Positions 56,197-64,000 of a stretch of DNA of 64,000 bases are shown piece by piece; positions within the stretch are counted from its first letter, which is position 1, and every line of letters starts with the position of its first letter. Under the pieces are notes generated by a model that was given only the letters and a program-made list of their open reading frames with translations, was not told the origin of the DNA and searched no databases. Source of the DNA: Cryptomeria japonica (taxonomy: Eukaryota; Streptophyta; Pinopsida; Cupressales; Cupressaceae); NCBI RefSeq assembly GCF_030272615.1, contig NC_081409.1:19658260-19722259 (forward strand), written 5' to 3'. Made by a program: the position numbers and the translations under genes.

Positions 56197-56808
56197 GTTA
56201 GGGAAGACACCCGCGCTCATATCTTATGCATATCCCCCGCACATAAAGCTATTCTTGACAAAATCTTGAGAGACACTACCATTCCTACTGATTTGAATGT
56301 GGACCAGTTTCAAGCCATGGTGGGGTACCTTTCCATTCCACATTCCCTTACATTCACAGAAGCCGACGATGCCTCCATGAGCCAACCACATAATGCACCA
56401 TTACACATTGAAGCCTTCATCCACAAACATCGAATAAAATGAGTCCTGATAGATGGAGGAGTTGGTCTAAACATTTGTACATTGAGCATAATTAAACAAT
56501 TGGGATATTCTGATAAAGCTGTGAATTCTACAAACAAAATCACCATCAAGGCATATGATGATGAAGAGTGTTCATCCAAGGGCACAGTCACCTTACCTCT
56601 CAGAGTTGGGCCAGTTACGAAGGATGTGGTTTGTCAAGTCCTAGATCTAGATCTCACTTACAACATATTGCTAGGGCGTCCTTGGATTCATGAAATGAGG
56701 GCAGTCCCATCTACATATCACCAATGCATTAAGTTTCCTCACAATGGAGTGGAGGTAATAGTTAACAATGATCCTAATCTGTTCATATACTGCAATAACC
56801 TGAGATAA
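56197..56808 (+). pseudogene. E2 protease
   Basis: Continues the Gag frame after TAG. Active-site region VLIDGGVGLNIC preceded by a TGA (IK then stop, Arg in E1). Later TYNILLGRPWIHEMR and YHQCIKFPHNGVEV. Asp-Gly-Gly stands where other retropepsins have Asp-Ser/Thr-Gly, as in E1, so this may be a family feature and not damage. A TAA ends the segment at 56806. Confidence 0.75.
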
Positions 56809-57876
56809 AAAACTGAGACCATCATTCCCAGTAATCGTGAAGCTGTTCCTTCTTCGGCATACATTTATCCTGAGTCATTAAAACCTTCAACATCAAAACA
56901 AGGTGAGCTTAAAGGTAAATTTCAGGACAAGGGCATGGGCGAATACACTTTAAGTCAGACCATGTACTTACAACAAGTCATGAGTTCACCAAAAGAATAT
57001 GGAAGACCACATCCTAACAAGCAAGTATTCATCATGGTACTCAAATGGGACCCTACTACCTTTCAAAGATGGGGTGAATTGGAAGAGGAAGACTTATACA
57101 AAATGCTTTACAAAGACCTTGAAGATGATACACAAGATCGTATCAGTCTACCATGTGAGAAATATGGCAAAGGTTTCAAGATTCTACAAAAATTCGGGTA
57201 TGATGGAAAAAGCCCTCTTGGGTTATGAAAGGAAGGCATCATTGAACCTTTACAACCTGAATTGACATTCAAAAGGGAACGCTCGAAGGGACTTGGTTTC
57301 CTGACTTCCAAGGTCCACACTCAAAGGACAGAAGAAGCCTTACAAATCAAAGCTGCCAAACTTCAACAAGAGGATCGCTATTCCACAGACTCCAACGAAT
57401 GGGAATGGGGTTCAGATTAATCCTCCAGTGACTACGAGCTCACCAAGACATTCAGAGAGCTAGATGAACCCATAGAAGAAGAGGAATTTTATAAAAGATT
57501 CAAAGTTGGTCAAGAAACAACCCATGAGGATTCCACACAGTCCTTGTCTCAAGGTCCTAGGTTGAAATCACATAGGATGAGAACACCTGTCCCAGAATGT
57601 GCTACTAGTGATGATAATTTGGATTCATTCACGATCGAAACTGATGAGGAGAGTGCCATCGATGAACTCGATAATTACCTTGACATACCTGAATATAACT
57701 GCATCTTCACTCTTAGCCCTGCTAACTTCGAAGACATTATAGACCTTCCCCTTGTTCACCACCAACTCATTGAATGGGATCACTAAGGACCTGCATAGTT
57801 TGACACATTCCAAAATGATGAAGCTTTTATTGACTATCTTGGCATATGAGATGATCTTCCCCCTGGGGACCATAAA
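56809..57876 (+). pseudogene. E2 spacer with G-patch domain
   Basis: At about 57163-57300 the frame reads EKYGKGFKILQKFGYDGKSP, then LGL-stop-KEGIIEPLQPE and KGLGF: a G-patch with a TGA in the middle. The acidic spacer that follows (57544-57786) ends in several stops. The same order is seen in E3. In E1 the whole segment is deleted. Confidence 0.65.
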
Positions 57877-60800
57877 GTGGGATACACTATAGAACTCAAT
57901 AGCATGGCATATTTTGGTGAGGGCGTCGGACCTTCCAGTTGCAAAAATGTGAAAATAAGAACAAACCAAGGGTCTTATAGCGAAAACCACACTGTGGCGC
58001 TGTCTGACCCCAAAAAAGTAAAAAGAAAGGACATATCTGAGGGTGAAAACCTCTCTGAGGCACCCGAAGATGGAAGGCTCGACATTCTCCCAGCATCATA
58101 TGAGGAAAAGTCATCCATGTTGGTAGAGGAGACTATCAAAACAAACATTGGTACAGAAGAAGTTCCACACAACATATTCCTGGCTCAATCATTGACGGAG
58201 TCAGAAAGGTCAAAATTCATAAGTTTCTTCAAAGAACGACAAATCAACTTTGCATGGTCATACACTGATATGCCTGGATTGGATCCAGATTTGGTAATGC
58301 ATCATTTGACAGTTAAATCGGGGGCAGAACTAGTGAAACAAAAATTAAGAAAGATGCATCCACAAGTGGCATTACTAGTCAAAGCAGAACTTGAGAAATT
58401 ATTGGATGTCGGATTCATACGCCCAATTGATTATCCTGAATGGATCTCCAAATTAGTGCCTGTGAGTAAACCAGATCGCAACATCAGAATATGTACAAAT
58501 TTCAGAGACATCAACAAAGCTTGTCCTAAGGATGACTTCCCATTACCAAACATAGGTTTGATTGTAGATCTCACAGTAGGTCATGAAATGTTATCATTGA
58601 TGGATGGATTCTCTGGTTATAATCAAATAAAGATCACGTCTGAGGATCAACACAAAACATCATTCACTTGTCCTTGGGGAACTTTCTGTTGGAATGTCAT
58701 GCCCTTTGGGCTAAAAAATGCAGGCGCTACATATCAAAGAGCCATGACTACTATCTTTCATGATCTTATGCACGTAACTATGGAAGATTATGTTGATGAC
58801 CTCTTGGGCAAGTCAATAGATAGAAATACACATTTGGACATACTTTCAGTCATCTTTGATCGGTTGGAAAAATACAAAGTAAGATTAAACCCCAAGAAAT
58901 GTGTCTTTGGAGTAACCTCCGGGAAGCTCCTAGGATTCATTGTATCAAAAAAAGGAATTGAAGCTGATCCAGCAAAAGTCAAGGCCATCCTAGAGATGCA
59001 ACCACCAAGAAATATCAGTCAAATTTGGTCTTTACAAGGGAGACTCCAGTCCATACGAAGATTCATAGCGCAACTTGCAGATAAGTGTAATCCTTTTCAG
59101 CACTTGCTACATAAAAACATCAAATTCAAATGGGATGATAACTGTCAACAAGCTTTCCAGACACTAAAAGATTATCTTTTGAATCCACCAGTTTTGATGC
59201 CACCAATTCCAGATCAGCCTCTGTTACTATACATATCAGCTACTCCAACAGCACTGGGGGCACTCTTAGCACAACAAATTGCTGAGGGCAAAGAAAAAGT
59301 AGTATACTATATCAGTCACACACTGGTGGGATATGAGTTATAATACACACCAATTGAGCATGCATGTCTCACAGTGGTCTTTGCTTCACAGAAATTATGA
59401 CATTACATGCTCACTCATAAGACTAAGTTGGTTGCAAGAATCGATCCATTGAAATACCTTCTCAATAAAGCAACACTTACTGGGCAACTAGCCAAATGGG
59501 TAATGATCTTGAGTGAATTTGACATCGAGTATGTGGACAGAAAAGCAATAAAAGGACAAGCCATCGCAGATCAATTAGCAGATGCTCCCATGATAGATGA
59601 TGTTCCTCTAAGTTCAGAATTTATAGATGAATCCATTTTAACAATGTCACATGCAAAGCCATGGCAACTGTACTTCAACGGCTCATACACACAGCATGGG
59701 GTAGGAGCTGGCATCCTCTTTATAACTCCTCAAGGGGATTCTATACCAAAATCATACCACTGATCATTTCATTGCACTAATAATATAGCAGAATATGAGG
59801 CATTGACAACTGGATTATGGATTGCAGTTCAGTGGAAGATCCAGGAACTTCATGTTTTTGGGGACTCTCAACTTGTCATTCGTCAAGCAACTGATGATTA
59901 CCAAACAAAGGATGAAAAATTAATGCCTTATAAAAAAATGGTGGATGACCTGAAACAACATTTCACAAAGATAGACTTTGAGCAGATACCAAGAGAGCAG
60001 AATCAGGCCGCAGATGCCATGGCTACAATTGCTTCACTGATCGATCTACCTCCGAATGAGACCCACTATGAGTTCTTGGTGGATAACTTGTTGGTTCCTT
60101 CATATGAAATCACTCCTACTGAGATGATATGTGTTGTCAGTCCTGAGTCCTAGTTATATGGTTCCATTTTCACATACCTTCGTGACAATACCCTACCTCT
60201 TGATCTATCCAATAACCAACGTCACACTTTCATTCGCCAATCTTCTCGATACATAATTTTAGCTGATATCCTATATTGGCGAGGTCTAGATGGCACTCTT
60301 CTTAGATGTTTAGAAAGCGATGAAGCTCAGATTGTGTTACGTGAGGTACATGAAGGGATATGTGGTCCACATGCTAGTGGTCCTACCTTAGCTAAGAAAC
60401 TCATCAGGACTGGATACTACTGGCCCAATATGGAAAAAGACTTATATCAGTTTGTCAAGAAATGTAAGCAATGCCAAATTCATGGAGACCTCATCCATGC
60501 GCCAATGCAAGAACTTCAACCAATTGCGTCTCCTTGGCCCTTTTGTTAGTGGGGACTCGATCTCATAGGCAAGATTCACCCTCCTTCTTCCAATGGTCAT
60601 AAATTCATTATCACTACCATAGAGTATTTCACAAAATGGATTGAAGCCATGCCTCTCACACAAGTCACTGGAAAATAGATTGCTACGTTCATCCTCAACT
60701 ATATCATTTGTCAATATGGTATTCCTGTTTCCATTATCACTGATAATGGGTGTCGCTTCAAAAATTAGGATGTTCGCAAACTCTGTGACCGCTTCCATAT

Positions 60801-61410
60801 TTCCCTTCATTTCTCCATGCCATATTACCCCTAAGGTAACAGTCAAGCTGAGGCATCTAATAAGACAATCCTTAAAATCCTAAAAAAGATAGTCGACGAC
60901 ACTGGCCGTAATTGGCATATCCAGCTTAATCCTGCACTTTGGGCATACCGCACAAGTATCCGCACACCTACAAGAGCTACACCCTATTCACTTGTCTACG
61001 ACACTGAATCCATCTTGCCTATTGAGGTCGAGCTACCCTCTTTATGAGTCTCTTTGCAAAAAAATATTAGTGATGAAGACTATAGGGTCTCTCGCTTACA
61101 AGAACTTGAACTACTGGATGAACGAAGACAAACTGCTTTTAATCATCTCAAGGCTTACCAACAATGAATAAGTCGCAGCTACAATCACAAGGTCAAGCCT
61201 CGCACATTTGAGGTAGGTGATTTAGTTCTCAGAGAAAACCCCAAAAATCAACAAGACAAAGAGAAGAAGGGCAAGTTCGAACCAAATTGGCTTGGTCCTT
61301 ACATCATTACAACAGCATATGGATCTGGAGCATATCAGCTCTCAACTACAGAAGGTGAACCTTTGGAGGATCCTATCAACAACATGCACCTTCATAGGTT
61401 CTACACATAG
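57877..61410 (+). pseudogene. E2 pol: RT, RNase H, second (archaeal-type) RNase H, integrase
   Basis: 57877-59343 is open and holds RT: FRDINKACPKDDFPLPNIG, LMDGFSGYNQIKITSEDQ, MPFGLKNAGATYQRAM, catalytic YVDD at 58790. The first RNase H (LYISATPTALGALLAQ, 59230) lacks its first catalytic Asp. The second RNase H starts LYFNGSYTQHGVGAGI (59670), where the catalytic Asp is Asn, then TNNIAEYEAL, GDSQLVI and NQAADAMATIA. Integrase: His/Cys zinc region VHEGICGPHASGP..CKQCQ (60345-60480), GLDLIGKI, TDNGCRF and QAEASNK (catalytic Asp, Asp, Glu all present), C-terminal domain RTFEVGDLVLRENP and end at 61410. Stops at 59341, 59398, 59761, 60151, 60547, 60676, 60766, 60832, 61045 and 61165. The end is almost identical to the tail retained by E1. 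Confidence 0.88.
57979..58065 (+). repeat. Two A4-bulged hairpins in the E2 linker before RT
   Basis: 57979-58001: outer AGCG/CGCT, AAAA, inner CCAC/GTGG, loop ACT. 58041-58065: outer GGGTG/CACCC, AAAA, inner CCTC/GAGG, loop TCT. Both lie in coding sequence (SENHTVAL and GENLSEAP). The corresponding E3 place has one perfect (49647-49669) and one degraded copy (about 49584-49604). Confidence 0.75.
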
Positions 61411-61504
61411 CTCTTTGGAATATCCTAATTCAAAAAAAAAAAATGAAAAAATTCAAAAATTTCAAAAATACAAAAATAATTATAAAACAAAAAAATCGTT
61501 ACTT

Positions 61505-61663
61505 GGTGAAAACCTGACAAATAGGCGCCTTGTGACACACACAAAAAAAAAAACATTGAAAAATTGAAAAAAGTAAAGAGAAATAATTTTGTCCAATGGT
61601 GAAAACCACTTCGGTGGCACCCTGGGCAAGTACCATGGTGAAAACTGGGTCACCAGTGCCATG
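61505..61663 (+). repeat. Three A4-bulged hairpins directly after the E2 pol
   Basis: 61505-61529: outer GGTG/CGCC, inner CCTG/TAGG. 61598-61621: outer GGTG/CACC, inner CCAC/GTGG closing a TTCG loop. 61634-61663: outer CATGGTG/TGCCATG, inner CTGG/CCAG, loop GTCA. Each has AAAA only on the 5' side between outer and inner stem. Same three in E1 at 16433-16583. Confidence 0.75.
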
Positions 61664-61743
61664 TGTAGAGACATTGCTCCTCCCTCCTTTAGGATTCACT
61701 TTCATCCTTTCACTTTGCACACACTCACAACCTATTCGTTCAT

Positions 61744-62028
61744 AATAAACTTACTCATTCCCATCATGGCTTGTTATTGATCTACCCAAGATTGGTTAGC
61801 CATTCATAATAAACATTCCTTTTAACCTTTGTCCATCGACAATAAATCAGCTCCTATTTGTGGCTAAGGCAAATCCTACATCTGTTGATGGGTGTGGAAC
61901 TGAGAACATCACATGTTTCGAGGAGTACAGTTTCTTCTAGCTTTCTTCAGTCTATCCGTGCCCAATTCGCAATAAAGCAGCATCTGTATCGCCAATTCGC
62001 AATAAAGTTCCATCTTCTTCGCAATAAA
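61744..62028 (+). promoter_or_regulatory. Cluster of six AATAAA hexamers (E2)
   Basis: AATAAA at 61744, 61808, 61841, 61971, 62001 and 62023. Three are within CGCAATAAAG words. Same number and order as in E1 (16067-16352). Candidate poly(A) signals or a repeat with another role. Confidence 0.45.
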
Positions 62029-62049
62029 GTATCATTTTCATGGATTTAG

Positions 62050-63060
62050 TTAGTTTCAGATGAGACACAATAGCAACAATGGGCTTCAACAAATCAAATC
62101 TTTTAACAGACTCAGACAACATATGGTTCAGTGCTATCTATCCTTTCTGTGAAAGTAAACATTATGACCACAATCAAATAAGACTTATACAAGTGACAAG
62201 AGACACTAAACTTGAGGACTATAGTGGATGTTGGTGTCGAGTCTTGGTTTTCTTTTGATTTTATCTTTTGGTGACATGTCTTTTAGCTTTTCCAGGATGT
62301 CTCTGACTAGAGATTCTATCTTCAGGATGTCTTTGACTAGAAAGGCGAGGATGGGGTATCGTCACCTATTTGTATTTGCTATCTGTGGATTGTCTTTTAG
62401 TAATGCTATGACTTGTCCACGGATATGAGGACACCGAGAGTCTAGTGTGAACTGGGGCATTCCTTGTTTGTGACTATCTTATCTCCATGCAAATAGGTAC
62501 AATGACGTTTTGGGTCAAACATATGCCTCGATTGTCATAACCTACTTGCCATAATAAAGCTCAATGATGATAATGCACAAGAAGCTCTTTCACTTTCATA
62601 TCTTCTATCTTCCATCCCCCTTTCTTGATTGACTTCCATCGTCCTTCTTGAGTCTGTGTAGCCTGCTATCACATGACTGAGTATAATGACACACCAAAAA
62701 TATTTGCATTTCATGTAGTTGCACCTGCATTATCACATGTTAGTATTTCATACATACATATAGATATCACAATCACATCACATCCTGCACACAACACATA
62801 TTAGCACATTTTACATTCTCATCATGTAAATAGTTATTTGCATTATCATATTTATCTGCATTACATACATTCACATTTGCATCATGCATACACATATAAA
62901 AACATAAAAGAACAAAAATATTGCATTTTCTCATATACATATTTGCATCCATATCATGCATTAACACAGAAACATACATCACATAGGTACACATTCATAT
63001 AGCTGCCACAAGGATGAATCGTCTCATATATATATCAAAATCATAAGTGTCATGATACAA
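62050..63060 (+). other. E2 3' region, middle part
   Basis: Collinear (inverse) with E1 14997-16050. Includes CATCATG/ACATACATTC low-complexity DNA at 62740-63060. No sense ORF recognised. Confidence 0.55.
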
Positions 63061-63079
63061 TGATGTCAAAATACATATG

Positions 63080-63545
63080 GCTACACTGCCAATCCTCGTG
63101 TCGCCCTATTGAAACATAGGAACCCACTAATCACTCCTACCAATACTCCTAGTAGTGCCAATCCAGTCTGTGTCATCGTGTCCCATGCCACATGTCCCAC
63201 CCTCATCTCCAGTCCCAGATCATAGAACACTCGTCTAAGGGCATCCCTGTCTCCATCTCAATCGTATGAAATCAGCTTCCCATCGATCGGTATCCGTAGA
63301 ATCCTGTATACATCCTCCAGGGTGACTGTCATCTCCCCCATCGGCAAATGAAAAGTGCAAGTCTCAGAGTGCCACCTCTCTGCCAGTGCAGTCAGCAGCC
63401 CCATGTTCACCCAAAACTCAGGCACATATAGAATATGTTTCAATCCCATAGCCTCAATCGCAGCTCGATCGTCGGCTGTCAACTCAGGTTGCAACCTCTG
63501 AGTCGATGGGAATCCCTCCCGTGACTCCAGCATAGGCAAATACTC
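63080..63545 (-). pseudogene. Antisense plant-mobile-domain (PMD) ORF in the E2 3' region
   Basis: On the minus strand, after a conserved 3' splice-like GACTGCAG, the frame reads MPMLESREGF, LTALAERWHSETCTFHLP, MGEMTVTLEDVYRIL and PIDGKLISYD before a TGA at about 63257. Beyond it continues DALRRVFYDLGLEMRVGHVAWDTM-like coding. The E1 copy ends at a different stop, so both were inherited from a longer ORF. The retained Phe/Pro at TFHLP, as in PMD family members, shows E2 is closer to the ancestral form here. Confidence 0.7.
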
Positions 63546-63580
63546 CTGCAGTCATACAAATCAATCATCTCAGTCCTAGT

Positions 63581-63793
63581 GACACTCACTATTCATCACA
63601 AAGTGTTGCTTCTATCCTAGTGGTACTCCCTGTTCATCACAAAGTACTACGTGTTTGGCACTCCTTGTTCATCACAAAGTGTTGCTCACATTTGCACTCA
63701 CTGTTCATCACAAAGTGTTGCTCATATTTGTACTTCCTATTCATCACAAAGTACTCTCTATGTCTTGGTACTCACTGTTCATCACAAAGTGCC
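63581..63793 (+). repeat. E2 hairpin array (six copies, fixed 15-nt loop)
   Basis: Stems at 63581/63602, 63622/63643, 63657/63678, 63694/63714, 63730/63750 and 63767/63788 enclose loops of exactly 15 nt with core TGTTCATCACAA. Arms vary: GACACT/AGTGTT, GGTACT/AGTACT, GGCACT/AGTGTT, GCACT/AGTGT, GTACT/AGTAC, GGTACT/AGTGCC. All positions pair in sense RNA if G-U is allowed. Confidence 0.88.
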
Positions 63794-63898
63794 TCGACCT
63801 ATCCTAGTCTTCCCTAGAGGACCTGCTTGAGTGTATCCTCTTAGTAGCTTATCCAGTCGACAGCGTATGTTCATCACAGAACTGTCGATTTGACCTTG

Positions 63899-64000
63899 AA
63901 CACATAAACGCGCCTTCATGACATAAATGCGCTTATAGACTGCATAAACGTGCCTATTTTACATAGACGTGCCTGAAACACACAGATGTGCCTATGCTCT
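63899..64000 (+). repeat. E2 3' cluster of ACATAGACGTGCCT-type motifs
   Basis: Five words about 20 bp apart: ACATAAACGCGCCT, ACATAAATGCGCTT, GCATAAACGTGCCT, ACATAGACGTGCCT and ACACAGATGTGCCT. They are approximately the reverse complement of the CGCGTCTGTG motif clustered in the E2 leader. The cluster runs to the window edge and may continue. Confidence 0.75.

Larger units (their letters stand above)
51706..64000 (+). mobile_element. E2: Tat-type Ty3 element with complete pol plan, decayed, no 5' LTR, right end outside window
   Basis: From the junction with E3 to the window edge the order is leader, Gag, protease, G-patch, spacer, RT, RNase H, second RNase H, integrase, 3' region with three A4-bulged hairpins, AATAAA cluster, antisense PMD ORF, hairpin array and a motif cluster. 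The E1 LTR, primer site and start of the leader are not found at its left end, so E3 and E2 were joined by a deletion that removed the intervening LTR(s). Leader, Gag, protease end and 3' region are closely similar to E1. Confidence 0.85.

Noticed and set aside
1-64000. tRNA or rRNA genes
   Set aside because: Tat, copia-like and chromovirus primer sites contain tRNA-complementary stretches, but no cloverleaf or rRNA-like block was found.

Overview
The window looks like intergenic DNA of a large, AT-rich plant nuclear genome. I see no host gene that is clearly intact. Almost everything is LTR retrotransposon: nested, truncated or reduced to solo LTRs. The families (Ty3 Tat-lineage elements with a second RNase H, a chromovirus, and elements with a Met-type primer-binding site) are those of seed plants. 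The density and nesting suit a gymnosperm-sized genome, but the species cannot be read from the sequence.

Layout. 1-2553 is older repeat DNA: a gag-like edge fragment, a 32/33-bp minisatellite, a 124-bp duplication and a 36-bp perfect palindrome. 2554-40135 is one minus-strand Ty3-type element, called A here. It is bounded by 1.23/1.26-kb LTRs and an ATGTA target-site duplication. A is split by four later insertions: element B (4437-12092, minus, no RT, coiled-coil/zinc-knuckle ORF plus a long second ORF); element E1 (12639-24143, minus, TSD AGTAT, two visible mismatches between its 784-bp LTRs); a chromovirus (27300-36280, minus); and a solo LTR (36871-37930, TSD ATTTT). 40141-42205 is AT/CT microsatellite carrying another solo LTR (TSD ACTCT). 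42206-45383 holds a second palindrome, a 57-bp tandem repeat and the LTR plus leader of a truncated element. A third solo LTR (TSD GTTCA) lies at 45840-47059. From about 47692 to the end are two same-strand Tat-type elements: E3 (5'- and 3'-truncated) fused to E2 (gag-PR-G-patch-RT-RH-aRNH-IN, decayed, running off the right edge).

How the parts relate. E1, E2 and E3 are one family. E2/E3 carry the full polyprotein plan but are broken by stops and frameshifts. E1 has lost G-patch, RT, RNase H and the integrase core, yet keeps one open 1366-codon frame (Gag, protease, a new hydrophobic segment, integrase tail) and nearly identical LTRs. It therefore looks like a recently mobile non-autonomous derivative that borrowed RT/IN from an E2-like partner. 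A and B also show Gag-like products without RT.

Most noteworthy are RNA-level patterns shared by E1/E2/E3 that the protein genes do not explain: (i) a 3' array of hairpins with a fixed 15-nt loop and covarying stems; (ii) a recurrent hairpin with a four-A bulge and covarying inner and outer stems; (iii) clusters of a CGCGTCTGTG motif in the E2 leader whose complement is clustered near its 3' end; (iv) an antisense plant-mobile-domain ORF in the 3' region of both E1 and E2.
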